A stretch of 64,000 nucleotides of DNA from Acidobacteriaceae bacterium (GCA_019240475.1 JAFAYI010000025.1:1-64000), one strand, 5' to 3'. Shown: positions 26,287 through 35,100, numbered from the stretch's first letter. Notes: generated from the sequence alone by a model not told the origin. A program made the numbers and translations.

Positions 26287-27987
26287 TTGAAAACTAGACT
26301 TCCAATCTCTTGTTTAAATGAGACTTGTTGGCGTGCCGGGACACGTTATGAGGATTGTGACCGAGGGCCGGCCAGAAGATGGCTGATGCTTTTGGCGGCT
26401 CTCATTCTTGCCACCCAGGCCGCCTCGCCGCAAGGCCTGAGCAATCTTTTGACGGGCCAGAAATCGGCGTCTCCGGCGGCCGCGGTTCCGGAAGATCCAC
26501 TGAAACGGGACACGCCTCGGAGCGCGATTTACGCTCTGCTTGAGAGTTGCCACTCGGGCAATTTTCAGATAGCGATGCAGTATCTGGATCTACATAAGAT
26601 CGCGGCCGGGGATCGCACGGCGGAAGGACCCGAGCGGGCGAAGGAGCTGTGTTCGCTGCTGGACCGGAACCCGCAGTTCGAGGTGGATCAATTGAGCGAT
26701 TCTCCTCAGGGCAACCAGCAGGACCTGCTAGCGCCGGACGTGGACTCGCTTGCGACGTTTCAGTTGAAGGGGCAGGCGATTGCCCTGCAGATGCAGCACG
26801 AGACATTGCAGGGCAGGCGGGTCTGGCTGGTTTCGGCTGACAGCGTGGCGCGCATCCCGCAGTTGAACGCGCTCGCCGGAGAAAGCGCCTTCGAAAAGAA
26901 ACTGCCGGAGTGGCTAGTTCGCATCACGCTGGTGGAGACGCCATTGTGGACCTGGATCGCGCTGGTGCTGCTCGCGCTGCTGCTTTCGCTCGTTTCGCGG
27001 TTGCTTTCCCGCGCGGCGATTGCGATCGTGACGCCGATCGTGAAGCGCTATGCCAAATCGATGCAGGCGTACCGGCTGGAGGCGTTCACGGAGCCGCTGC
27101 GGCTACTGCTTTCGGTGGCGGTGTTCCGAACGTGCCTGGAGTTTCTAGCGGTTTCGGCGCTGCTAAGAACCTATCTGCTGAACCTGATTGCGCTGCTGGT
27201 GGTGCTGGGCGTGACCTCGCTTGCGATGCGAATTGTGGACGTGATCTCCGACCGGGTGGCCTCGCGGCTCGATCCCAGGCAGCGCGCTCTCTCCTATTCG
27301 GTGCTGCCGTTGTTTGGGCGGTTCGTGAAGATCTGCCTGTTTTGCGTAGCCGTGCTGATTGTGTTGGAACGCTGGGGCTATCCGACGAGCACGATCATTG
27401 CCGGAGTAGGCGTCGGCGGCTTGGCCATCGCGCTTGCGGCGCAGAAGACGATCGAAAACTTGTTCGGCAGCATATCGGTGATCCTGGATCGGCCGGTGCT
27501 GGTGGGTGATTTCTGCAAGTTCGGCGCGCAGCTCGGAACGGTGGAAGATATCGGCCTTCGCTCGACGCGGCTGCGAACGCTCGATCGGACGTTGGTGACG
27601 ATTCCCAACTCGGTGTTTTCAACGATGACGCTCGAAAACTACGCGCGGCGGGACCGCATGTGGTTTCACCCGAAATTGGAATTGCGCAGGGACGTCTCGC
27701 CGGAACAGATACGGCAGATGATGAGGGCGATCCAGCAGGTTCTAGGAGAAGATCCAAGAGTGGACGCGACGGGAGTGCCGGTGCGGTTTGTGAGTATAGC
27801 TCAGCAGTCTTTCGATATTGAAGTTTTCGCTTACGTGCTGACGGCCGATTACAACGAATATCTGCGCGTGCAAACGGAGTTGCTGCTGAAGATCATGGAT
27901 GCCGCCGCGAAACTGCAAGTCGGATTCGCGGTGCCCATTCAGGAGGCGGTCGTCAGCACGCACGAGCTTGACACATCGCCGGGCTGA
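26287..27987 (+). CDS. MscS-family mechanosensitive ion channel
   Basis: A 566-residue protein with an N-terminal hydrophobic/signal segment, a soluble region (about 65-210, helix-rich, probably periplasmic), about four to five membrane helices (about 220-400) and the MscS core: the Gly/Ala-rich pore helix GVGVGGLAIALAAQKTIENLFGSISV, the beta domain GDFCKFGAQLGTVEDIGLRSTRLRTLD, and the C-terminal alpha/beta domain. It relieves turgor on osmotic downshift or conducts small solutes. The start is uncertain: TTG at 26287 retains basic residues before the signal; ATG at 26386 would leave a very short n-region. It is divergent from the sedolisin gene. Confidence 0.88.
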   Translation: MKTRLPISCLNETCWRAGTRYEDCDRGPARRWLMLLAALILATQAASPQGLSNLLTGQKSASPAAAVPEDPLKRDTPRSAIYALLESCHSGNFQIAMQYLDLHKIAAGDRTAEGPERAKELCSLLDRNPQFEVDQLSDSPQGNQQDLLAPDVDSLATFQLKGQAIALQMQHETLQGRRVWLVSADSVARIPQLNALAGESAFEKKLPEWLVRITLVETPLWTWIALVLLALLLSLVSRLLSRAAIAIVTPIVKRYAKSMQAYRLEAFTEPLRLLLSVAVFRTCLEFLAVSALLRTYLLNLIALLVVLGVTSLAMRIVDVISDRVASRLDPRQRALSYSVLPLFGRFVKICLFCVAVLIVLERWGYPTSTIIAGVGVGGLAIALAAQKTIENLFGSISVILDRPVLVGDFCKFGAQLGTVEDIGLRSTRLRTLDRTLVTIPNSVFSTMTLENYARRDRMWFHPKLELRRDVSPEQIRQMMRAIQQVLGEDPRVDATGVPVRFVSIAQQSFDIEVFAYVLTADYNEYLRVQTELLLKIMDAAAKLQVGFAVPIQEAVVSTHELDTSPG

Positions 27988-27988
27988 G

Positions 27989-28489
27989 TTAGTCGGAGGG
28001 CCTGCCGAGGAGTTCTTTTATCAAATCGCCTAACTTCATGAATTCGTCGAATTGAGACGGTTTCTTGAAGTAATGGTCCGCCCCAAGCATTTTCATGTGC
28101 TCGCGGTCGCGTTCGGATTGAGAAGTCGAGACGACGATGACGCGAGCATTGGCGCAGTTCCCGGCCTGGCGCATTTGCTTCAACACGTCGGCGCCGTTCT
28201 TTTTGGGCAGATTAATATCGAGGATGACTAGATCGGGGCAGGAATAAGACGGGTCGCCGGCTGCCGCGGACTCGAAGAACCGGAGCGCTTGCTCGCCATC
28301 CCTAACCACGTGAAGGGTCAGCGGGAGCCTGGCGCCGGCGATGGCCTCGCGAATGAGGAAGACGTCGGCTTCGTTATCTTCGACTATCAGCACACTGGGC
28401 GAGACGCGATCGGCCCTTCGGTCAAACGGGGAGAGAGAAGAAGAAGGTTGATCCGCGTCCGGGTTCGGATTCCACCCAAACTCTCCCAT
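27989..28489 (-). CDS. Rcp1-like single-domain response regulator
   Basis: A receiver-only regulator of the CheY-like group that partners phytochrome-type kinases. The acidic cluster is in VLIVEDNEADVF, the phospho-acceptor Asp in LVILDINLPKKNG, Thr/Ser in VIVVSTSQSERD and Lys in HYFKKPSQFDEF. The start is unresolved: ATG at 28489 lies 68 bases inside the kinase gene, while GTG at 28393 would start exactly at the first beta strand. Either way it directly follows the kinase gene and is certainly its cognate partner in one transcript. There is no output domain, so the signal probably goes to another protein by phosphotransfer. Confidence 0.85.
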   Translation of the reverse strand: MGEFGWNPNPDADQPSSSLSPFDRRADRVSPSVLIVEDNEADVFLIREAIAGARLPLTLHVVRDGEQALRFFESAAAGDPSYSCPDLVILDINLPKKNGADVLKQMRQAGNCANARVIVVSTSQSERDREHMKMLGADHYFKKPSQFDEFMKLGDLIKELLGRPSD

Positions 28490-30656
28490 GATACCGATCC
28501 ACGATTCGCCGGCAGATGGCCAATCCAATACCGGTTCCTGAGTATTCATTGCTATTGTGCAGACGCTTAAAAAGCCCAAAGATGTTCTCTTTGTACTCGG
28601 GATCGATGCCGATTCCGTTATCGGCGACGCTGAAAATCCAGGATTGATCTCTGCGCTCGGCTGTGATGTGTATGGCCGGTGACTGTTCGGGGTTGCGGTA
28701 CTTAATAGCGTTGCCGATCAGGTTTTGGAATAACTGATGGAGGTGGGTGACGTTGATGGATAGGGAAGGCAAGGGGCCGGTTGTGATGCGAGCGCCGCTT
28801 TCGCAGATGGCGCCCGAGAGATTTTCCAAGCTCGTTCTCAGGGCGCGATTGGCGTCGGTGACCTGGACGGGCTGCTCTAGCCGCGTGACCTGAGTATAGG
28901 TTAGAAGGTCGCGGACTAGAGTTTCCATGCGATTGGCGCTGTTGTGCATGAAGCGCATGAATTTGAGGGCGTCGCCATCGAGGCGATCCGCATAGCGCCT
29001 GAAGAGAATTTCGCCATAGATTTTGATAGTGCGCAAAGGTTCCTGGAGGTCGTGGCTTGCCGAAAAGGCGAACTGTTCCAGATCTTCATTGGCGCTGCGG
29101 AGCTCGTCCTGAGCGAGCTTTTGATCGTCGATGTTGGTGGCGGTGCCAAACCATTTCTCGATGCTTCCCGAGGGGCTGAGGACGGGAACGGCGCGGCCGA
29201 CGAACCACACCCAATGCTTTCCGCGAGGATCTAACAAACGATACTCGATGTTGAGGGGTTTTCCGGAAGCAATCGCGGCATTCCACGCGTCGAGGGTGGG
29301 CTGGAGATCGGTGGGATGGAGAATGCGTTCCCAGTTGGCGTTTTCCACGGGAGCGCGGCTGAAACCGGTGAATTCGAACCACCGTTCGTTGTAGTAGTCG
29401 AAGACGCCATCTGGCCGGGCGGTCCAGACGATTTGGGGCATGGTGTCGGCGAGCTGGCGGAAGCGGGCCTCGCTCTCCCTTAAAGCCTTTTGGATGCGCT
29501 TGGTTTCCGTGATATCGCGAGCGATCTTGGAGGCGCCCACGATGACGCCTCGCGAATCCTTGACGGGCGAGACGGTGAGCGAGACCTCGACCAGCGAGCC
29601 GTCTTTTCGCTGGCGCATGGTATCGAAGTGATCGATGCGCTCGCCTTTTCGGAGACGGGCGAGGATGCTGGGTTCTTCCTCCTGGCGGTCGGATGGGATG
29701 ATGAGGCTCGCGATGGTGCGGCCGATGGCCTCGGCGGCGGTATAGCCGAAGAGGTGCTCGGCGCTCTTGTTCCAACTGGTGACTACGCCTTCAAGGTCCT
29801 TACTAACGATGGCGTCGTCGGAGGAAGCGACGATGGCGCTCAACAGGAGGGCGGCGCGCTCGGCGCGTTTTCGCTCGGTGACGTCGTGCGTGACCGAGAG
29901 ATGGACGGCAGCTCCGCCCCTGGAGCGCAGGGGAGCGGAATAGCTCTCGGCATGGAGGCGCTCTCCGTTCAAAGCGATGATGTCGTATTGAAGCGAGCCC
30001 TTCTCGCCGCCGCAGACGGCTTTATGGAAGGCGCGAAATCGAGGGCGGTCTTCCGGCGCGACCAGGTTGTAGATGCTCCCCCCCGGGATGGATTGAACGG
30101 AAGATGCGCCAAGCATGGCAAGGCCCGCCCCATTTATGAAGAGCAGCGTACCATCGGGCGCGATGGTGCTCACGCATTCCTGAGTGGTTTCGACTATGGC
30201 GCGAAACTGCTCCTTGGCTTCCAACTCGGCATTCTTGCGCTCGGTGATGTCGGTGAGCAGGTTGATGCCGCCCAGGATGCGGCCTTGCGGGTCCCGGAGG
30301 ATAGTGGGATGAGCGATAAACCAGAAGAAGGTTCCGTCGGGCCGCTCGGCGACACACTCCGCGCCGGAGGCAATCTCGCCACCCTTGAGGGCGATCCCCA
30401 GGGGGCATTGATTGTGAGGCAGAGGCGTGCCGTCTGGTTGGAAGATCTTCCATGCGATGGACCATTGATCGCTGCCGATTTCAGGCGTGCGGCCGAAGAG
30501 CTTGACTGCGGCGGAATTGCAATAAGTGAGCAAGCCCTGGGCGTCGGTCATATATATCGCGACCGGCAAAGCGTCCACGGTTTCGCGAAAGAACCTGTCG
30601 GAGATCTGGTTGCCCGATTGGAATGCCTGGAGGGCGTCAGCGCTGTTGGCGAGCAT
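28422..30656 (-). CDS. Four-PAS-domain sensor histidine kinase
   Basis: A soluble 744-residue kinase without membrane helices. Four consecutive PAS/PAC units can be delimited by their ends, DITERKNAELEA, DVTERKRAERAA, DITETKRIQKAL and NIDDQKLAQDEL. These are followed by a HisKA domain with phospho-acceptor His535 in FSASHDLQEPLR, and an HATPase domain with NLIGNAIKYRNP, ADNGIGIDP and GTGIGLAICRR. The HDLQEPLR form is shared with phytochrome-like kinases that use Rcp1-type receivers, and such a receiver follows. A TTG lies 45 bases upstream, but the ATG at 30656 is preferred. PAS ligands cannot be told from sequence alone. Confidence 0.92.
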   Translation of the reverse strand: MLANSADALQAFQSGNQISDRFFRETVDALPVAIYMTDAQGLLTYCNSAAVKLFGRTPEIGSDQWSIAWKIFQPDGTPLPHNQCPLGIALKGGEIASGAECVAERPDGTFFWFIAHPTILRDPQGRILGGINLLTDITERKNAELEAKEQFRAIVETTQECVSTIAPDGTLLFINGAGLAMLGASSVQSIPGGSIYNLVAPEDRPRFRAFHKAVCGGEKGSLQYDIIALNGERLHAESYSAPLRSRGGAAVHLSVTHDVTERKRAERAALLLSAIVASSDDAIVSKDLEGVVTSWNKSAEHLFGYTAAEAIGRTIASLIIPSDRQEEEPSILARLRKGERIDHFDTMRQRKDGSLVEVSLTVSPVKDSRGVIVGASKIARDITETKRIQKALRESEARFRQLADTMPQIVWTARPDGVFDYYNERWFEFTGFSRAPVENANWERILHPTDLQPTLDAWNAAIASGKPLNIEYRLLDPRGKHWVWFVGRAVPVLSPSGSIEKWFGTATNIDDQKLAQDELRSANEDLEQFAFSASHDLQEPLRTIKIYGEILFRRYADRLDGDALKFMRFMHNSANRMETLVRDLLTYTQVTRLEQPVQVTDANRALRTSLENLSGAICESGARITTGPLPSLSINVTHLHQLFQNLIGNAIKYRNPEQSPAIHITAERRDQSWIFSVADNGIGIDPEYKENIFGLFKRLHNSNEYSGTGIGLAICRRIVDRYHGRVWVESEPGRGSTFFFSLPV

Positions 30657-30753
30657 AGCGGATCTGCACACGCCTGAGACGCCGAGGAAGATGCTTATCA
30701 AGCGATAGCTGTCGGCGGAAGAGAAAAGGCAGGGGCGGCTTAATCAGAAATAA

Positions 30754-30785
30754 CCCAAACCCAGGTTAGCATTTTCGGGTTCGGG
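30754..30785 (-). terminator. Possible terminator hairpin after the lipocalin-like gene
   Basis: On the minus strand CCCGAACCC and GGGTTTGGG can form a nine-pair stem (one G-T pair) with a 14-base loop, followed by TTATTT. It is 15 bases beyond the stop of the gene at 30800-31570. The broken T-tract makes it a weak candidate. Confidence 0.35.
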
Positions 30786-30799
30786 CAAACAGTGCTGAC

Positions 30800-31570
30800 T
30801 CACTCGCGATCGAACACCAGCACATTCGGCTCGTCTCGCCCTGGCACGCGAATGGTCATTGTTAAGGTTTTCCTATCTTCGGAAACCCGAACCTCCTGCT
30901 CATCTACTAACTTCCCGGCAATCTTGTCGTTCAGCTTGATAGTCCGTTCGTTCACCCGCTGCGCAGACGACACCGTTTCGATCCCAGAGCTTACGTTCGA
31001 ATAGTCCTGGCCGTCGAACTTCACGCTCTTCGCCCCTTCTCCCGCGGTGATGAACGAAAGACCATCGCCTTGGAACGCCCTCACCTCCATCACGTATACG
31101 GTGTCGACCTGTTCGCTCGTGCTTACCCAATCGCCCGAAAAGCCCGATCCTGTTCCTCTCCGTTCGTAGACATAAACGAGATGCGTCGTCTTTCCGTTAT
31201 CGGCGAAGAAGGTGAAATCGTCATGTAGTCTCTTGCCGTCCTTCGAGAGTTTCCAAATGCCCTTGATCTGGATGCGTCCGTCCTTCTTGCGCATGCCGGT
31301 CCATTCGTCCGGACCTACTTCGGTCACAGCGAACGTCGTTCCGAAATTTGCCGGCTGATCGGTTCCATCCACGACAATCGTCTCGGGGCTCCCGCCGCCA
31401 AAATCGAACAAGTACTTATTCGCCCCGAGATTCGTCACCTTCATCTCGTCAGTCAGCTTGCTCTTTTGCGGATTGAGCTTCCATTTGCCCACCATTGGAT
31501 CGTCCGCCGCCAACGCCGCACCCCCGATAAACCAAGCAAGCGAAAGCAACAGAAATGCGCCTTTAACCAT
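30800..31570 (-). CDS. Exported protein of unknown function, lipocalin-like
   Basis: A 256-residue protein with a signal peptide (about 1-22: MVKGAFLLLSLAWFIGGAAL, cleavage near ALAA-DD). The mature part starts DPMVGKWKLNPQKSK, a beginning common to lipocalin-like secreted proteins of Acidobacteria, and continues as alternating beta strands with repeated W-K-L/S-K patterns (GIWKLSKDGKRLHDDF, EVRVSEDRKTLTMTIRV) that suggest two related beta-barrel halves. No catalytic motif is seen. The ATG at 31570 has GAGGTAACC directly upstream and is preferred over the ATG six codons earlier. A strong palindrome lies 40 bases upstream. Confidence 0.7.
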   Translation of the reverse strand: MVKGAFLLLSLAWFIGGAALAADDPMVGKWKLNPQKSKLTDEMKVTNLGANKYLFDFGGGSPETIVVDGTDQPANFGTTFAVTEVGPDEWTGMRKKDGRIQIKGIWKLSKDGKRLHDDFTFFADNGKTTHLVYVYERRGTGSGFSGDWVSTSEQVDTVYVMEVRAFQGDGLSFITAGEGAKSVKFDGQDYSNVSSGIETVSSAQRVNERTIKLNDKIAGKLVDEQEVRVSEDRKTLTMTIRVPGRDEPNVLVFDRE

Positions 31571-31609
31571 GGTTACCTCTTGCTCCACAGCGAAAGCACG
31601 CGGCTTACC

Positions 31610-31630
31610 AACTAAACTGCGCGTTTAGTT
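31610..31630. promoter_or_regulatory. Perfect 8-bp inverted repeat, candidate operator
   Basis: AACTAAAC (31610-31617) and GTTTAGTT (31623-31630) are exact inverted copies around TGCGC. No T-tract follows on either strand, so it is not a terminator. It lies 40 bases upstream of the lipocalin-like gene's ATG. Size and symmetry fit a TetR-type operator, but no TetR gene is in the window. Confidence 0.45.
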
Positions 31631-31834
31631 AGCACCGGCGTGGCGCGAAGAGTTCGTGGAAATGGTTGGTTTACTGGGAGTTTTGCGGGTCGGCGGCAAT
31701 CGGGAGATGCAACGCCTGCCGGCCATTCGATCGGCTTGCTGTGTTCGCAATTGAACAGCGCAGTCGAAAAACGCGATTGGGCGCAGTCGCGCCGAGATCC
31801 TGAAGTAAGTCCGCCAATGAAAGCGATCCCAGGC

Positions 31835-32497
31835 TCAGAGAGCCATTTGCGCCCATCGCTCGCGGATCTCTCGTTTCCAACTGCCAAAGAGAGGAGCGTT
31901 CATGGCGCGGGAGAAAAGGTCGGGGTCGTCCGTCTCGCGCTTGTAAAGACGAATGACGTCGGCGATGGTAACGGCGCAGGGATCGGCGCCAATAGGTTCG
32001 ATAAGATCGCCGGATTCGAATTCGCCTTCTTCAACGATGGAGAAGTAAATGCCCGACCGTCCGCTGGCCCAGAATCTCTTAACCATGTCGGGACGAGCCA
32101 TACGGATCGCGAGTTTGAAACAGGGCATTCTGGGCTGGCTGACCTTTATGACGGCTGAGCCGGCGCGAAACACATCGCCAATGTGCACGGAGTCCTCCAG
32201 CATGCCTTCGGTCGTGAGGTTCTCGCCAAAGGCGCCCGGCGGAAGAGTCGCACCGGGAAGCTGTTCAGCCCAGAACGGGTAATGCTCGGATGAATAGGAA
32301 TAAACGGCTTTGGACGGACCGCCGTGAACGGTGAGATCCGCCTGGCGATCGCCCTCCACATTGAAGCTGCGCAGAGAAACTTTTCCTTGAACGGGCGTCT
32401 TGAAGATGCTGGTGAGCACCTTCCGATTGCCGGCCTGCACCTCGCGCGGCAGCCCGACGTTGATGGATGCGATACGCCTCAAGGGAGGAACGATCAT
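31835..32497 (-). CDS. MOSC domain protein, YiiM type
   Basis: A 220-residue MOSC protein. The family uses a conserved cysteine to handle sulfur for molybdenum cofactor-related reactions; YiiM of E. coli is linked to detoxification of N-hydroxylated bases. Visible features are the HGGPSKAVYSYSSEHY and GAFGENLTTEG motifs, the conserved Cys in QPRMPCFKLA, and the YiiM-type C-terminal helix region with LFSRAMNAPLFGSWK. It stands alone between two intergenic regions. The closest function is inferred from family only. Confidence 0.88.
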   Translation of the reverse strand: MIVPPLRRIASINVGLPREVQAGNRKVLTSIFKTPVQGKVSLRSFNVEGDRQADLTVHGGPSKAVYSYSSEHYPFWAEQLPGATLPPGAFGENLTTEGMLEDSVHIGDVFRAGSAVIKVSQPRMPCFKLAIRMARPDMVKRFWASGRSGIYFSIVEEGEFESGDLIEPIGADPCAVTIADVIRLYKRETDDPDLFSRAMNAPLFGSWKREIRERWAQMAL

Positions 32498-32526
32498 GTA
32501 GATCTAGATAATTATCGCGTGGGGCC

Positions 32527-32551
32527 CGAAGGGCATGCTTCGAAGGGCATG
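32527..32551. repeat. Short direct repeat CGAAGGGCATG x2
   Basis: Two exact 11-base copies (32527-32537 and 32541-32551) are spaced 14 bases start to start, in the intergenic region between the MOSC gene and the tandem response regulators. The rest of that 228-base gap holds only an AT-rich patch near 32505-32516. It could be a tandem protein-binding site or chance. Confidence 0.3.
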
Positions 32552-32725
32552 GGGCGGGCCTCTAGCGGCGCGTAATAGTATCAGGGTGCTTCCTCGCATC
32601 GGAGCAGGCCACCCGCGACCCCAACAGGTCGGCGACCGTACACACGGCACTCCGCGCGATCAAAACGTAGGGCAGGGAACGATCGGTCTGTTACGGCAGT
32701 GATTCCGGTGGCGTCCCACCAATGC

Positions 32726-33142
32726 ATGGAACGGGTCCGAGTGCTTGTAGCGGACGATCAAGCATTGGTTCGTGAGGCGCTGTGTCAGATACTTGAACCG
32801 GAATTTAACGTGATAGGCGAGGCCGATAACGGAAAGGCTGCGATAGAAGAAACGGAACGGTTGAAGCCTGACTTAGTGTTGCTGGACATCAGCTTGCCAA
32901 TAGTAAGTGGGATGGAGGCGGCGAGCCGCATTCGGGCTGTGCTGCCGCAGATAAGAATCGTTCTACTTACCGAACACGCAGGGCCAGAGTATGTGGAGGC
33001 GGCGCTCGAGAGGGGAGTCTCGGCATACTGTCTGAAGAGCGCTGCCGTTTCCGAGTTGCCGGAGGCGCTGCACAATGCGATGCGCGGCGACCGCTTCGTC
33101 TCGGCCGCGCTCCGCGCGAAATGTAGTGTAATGAGAGGGTAA
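32726..33142 (+). CDS. Receiver-only response regulator (NarL-type receiver lacking its output domain)
   Basis: A 138-residue protein that is only a receiver. The acidic pair is in VLVADDQALV, the phospho-acceptor Asp in LVLLDISLPIVSG, Thr in VLLTEHAG and Lys in AYCLKSAAV, all intact. The sequence up to GDRFVSAALRAK resembles a NarL regulator up to the linker, then stops without the LuxR helix-turn-helix. It may be a truncated NarL protein that now acts as a phosphate sink or competitor. An in-frame GTG at 32699 exists; the ATG at 32726 is preferred. It is followed 22 bases later by a complete NarL regulator. Confidence 0.85.
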   Translation: MERVRVLVADDQALVREALCQILEPEFNVIGEADNGKAAIEETERLKPDLVLLDISLPIVSGMEAASRIRAVLPQIRIVLLTEHAGPEYVEAALERGVSAYCLKSAAVSELPEALHNAMRGDRFVSAALRAKCSVMRG

Positions 33143-33164
33143 AGTCAGGAGGATTCAAGGCAAC

Positions 33165-33812
33165 ATGCAGAGGGCTCGCCTTTTGCTGGGAGACGACCAT
33201 GCTCTGATCCTTGAAGGCTTGCGCACTCTCCTGGCTGACGACTTCGAGATTGCAGGAATTGCGACAAACGGCCGCGATCTGGTGGACGCGGCGCAGCATT
33301 TGAAGCCCGATGCCGTGGTGTTGGATGTCTCCATGCCGCTTCTCAACGGCATGGACGCAGCGCGGCAGATCCACAAACTTCTACCCCGCACAAAGATCGT
33401 GTTTCTTACGCAGCGATCGGAGCGGGAATACGTCAAGATGGCTCTGCAGATTGGCGCGTCGGCGTATCTTGTCAAGCAGTCCATTACAGACGAATTGATC
33501 CCGGCGATTCGATCCGCGCTAGCCGGGAAGGTCTACGTAACTCCGCAGGTTGCGGGGGCTCCGGCGGCTGCCTTGGAGGCGCAGTCCGGCGAGAACTACG
33601 CCGACTGGTTCAAATCCAGTATCACGCCGAGACAGCGCGAGGTGATACAGCTGGTCGCCGAAGGAAAATCGATAAAAGAAATCGCGGGCATCCTCAATGT
33701 GTCTGTCAAGACAGTGGAGTTTCACAAAGCGAACCTGATGAACCGGTTGAGTCTGCGTTCGACGGCCGAATTGACGCGTTATGCGGTGAAGCACGGCATC
33801 GTTGAGTGTTGA
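33165..33812 (+). CDS. NarL/FixJ-type response regulator
   Basis: A complete 215-residue regulator. The receiver has LLLGDDHALI, phospho-acceptor Asp in VVLDVSMPLLNG, VFLTQRSE and YLVKQSI. The LuxR-type DNA-binding domain (about 145-210) has ITPRQREVIQLVAEG and LNVSVKTVEFHKANL. A strong AGGAGG site precedes the ATG at 33165. It is the second of a tandem pair; the two receivers are clearly related but diverged. No histidine kinase is adjacent. Confidence 0.9.
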   Translation: MQRARLLLGDDHALILEGLRTLLADDFEIAGIATNGRDLVDAAQHLKPDAVVLDVSMPLLNGMDAARQIHKLLPRTKIVFLTQRSEREYVKMALQIGASAYLVKQSITDELIPAIRSALAGKVYVTPQVAGAPAAALEAQSGENYADWFKSSITPRQREVIQLVAEGKSIKEIAGILNVSVKTVEFHKANLMNRLSLRSTAELTRYAVKHGIVEC

Positions 33813-33841
33813 AGAGCGCGGCGCGTGGCTGCTAGCGGATC

Positions 33842-34132
33842 TTAACGTTTCTCGCCGGAATGCAGGTAGTGAAAGCGGACCAGATAGATATTGGCGCCTT
33901 TGCCGTGTTGGGCCACCTTGAGCAAATCGATCACGCCTAGAAAGCCCGTTTCGCGCGCAAGCTGCGGAGTGATGTCGGGGAGACCGATGGGCGTAATCGA
34001 ATCCACCTCGATTTCTCCTTCCTCCATGCGATAGCGCCTGCCCACGGTGACGCGCGGGCGGGTCCAGATGCGAACGCTGGAAGTGATTTCGCCGCGGCGA
34101 ACCCGCTCCCGGAGCCGCTTGGTGAAAGTCAT
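33842..34132 (-). CDS. ASCH/PUA-like domain small protein
   Basis: A 96-residue protein, rich in charged residues, with the segment VRRGEITSSVRIWTRPRVTVG and the continuation RRYRMEEGEIEVDSI, GFLGVIDLLKVAQHG and IYLVRFHYL. This layout fits the ASCH domain, a beta-barrel related to PUA and proposed to bind RNA. No partner gene is adjacent; it is convergent with the response regulator gene. No ribosome-binding site is obvious before the ATG at 34132. Function is unknown. Confidence 0.72.
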   Translation of the reverse strand: MTFTKRLRERVRRGEITSSVRIWTRPRVTVGRRYRMEEGEIEVDSITPIGLPDITPQLARETGFLGVIDLLKVAQHGKGANIYLVRFHYLHSGEKR

Positions 34133-34258
34133 GACAAGAGGTTACAACCTGCACCGAACGGAGCCGTCCGAGCGAGTTTCATCCTCTTGTTTCTTGCCCG
34201 CCAATCTTCGATATCATGATCCGGCACGGCAGGGCCGGCCTGGAAAGGACAAGCTAAT

Positions 34259-34951
34259 ATGCCAATCACGTACGGAGCGCTACGTTGTAAGTGCGTTTCC
34301 AATTCTCGCTTGCAATCCTCTCGTAAGAAAAACGAGCTTCAGTATCACCTGCACGCCAGCTTTAGTCTTGGGAACGGCGCCCCATGGGACTGCGCCATCA
34401 ACGTAGGCACAAACGACGCGGACGACCTGTTGCAATACAAGCTGGTTTACGATTTCGACCATCCAATTGTCGCCACTCTGCGAGGACTCAATCCGGGATT
34501 CGAGGATCTGACGGATACAAGCGCCCTGCCGGCTCTCGATTTCCTGCGCAGCGACATTTTAAAGGGCACGGGTCCGTGGCGGCCGACCGATGTTATGGAC
34601 GGAAGCGACCAGGCGGAACCGATTCCTTCGCTGACGCGCATGCTGCAAAATGCGCAGGCAAACAAATCCGATGTGTGGATCTTCGGGCGCCTCTACGACA
34701 CAGGCGACGGGATTCACGACATTCACATGAACCAGGGATCGACGGGAAGCTACATCAACAACGGCCAGGATAGCGACCACAACATGATCTGGCAGGACGG
34801 GGCGGTGATTGTGGACACTGGAGCGCCGCAACTGGCGGCGTACTTTACGGTCTTTACTCAGCAACTCGTGCCGACGGATAACCTGGGAAATCCGGTGGAC
34901 GGCGCTCATGGGTACACCATTGCCGATGACGGCAGCCTGGTTGGAACGTAG
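34259..34951 (+). CDS. DUF2278 (YukJ-like) family protein
   Basis: A 230-residue protein without signal or membrane segment. It begins PITYGALRCKCVS and carries the DUF2278 hallmarks HYHLHASF-like strand (here QYHLHASFSL), the GIHDIHMNQGSTGSY motif and MIWQDGAVIV near the C-terminus. The family is widespread but of unknown function; the conserved His/Asp cluster in IHDIHMNQG suggests metal or nucleotide binding. AAAGGA upstream of the ATG is a good ribosome-binding site. Confidence 0.78.
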   Translation: MPITYGALRCKCVSNSRLQSSRKKNELQYHLHASFSLGNGAPWDCAINVGTNDADDLLQYKLVYDFDHPIVATLRGLNPGFEDLTDTSALPALDFLRSDILKGTGPWRPTDVMDGSDQAEPIPSLTRMLQNAQANKSDVWIFGRLYDTGDGIHDIHMNQGSTGSYINNGQDSDHNMIWQDGAVIVDTGAPQLAAYFTVFTQQLVPTDNLGNPVDGAHGYTIADDGSLVGT

Positions 34952-35100
34952 GCTATTGAAGGTGGAGGCGCCTAGGGCTCAACGGGCCGCCATCGAAAAC
35001 CGCGCTACAATCGGTGAAAGCCATTCGGAGCGCCTGGAAACTGTTTGCGGCTGGGGCGAACCGCCGCCAATCCAGGCAAGTCACGCCGGGTTTGCCTTTC

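Noticed and set aside
29490..30677. 395-codon open frame antisense to the histidine kinase
   Set aside because: Composition typical of an antisense GC-rich shadow; the minus strand has complete PAS and kinase motifs.
34952..35100. SAM, SAH or cobalamin riboswitch before the methyltransferase/MTHFR fusion
   Set aside because: I looked for the conserved cores and found only a TACAAT that could be a -10 box (35006-35011) without a -35 box.
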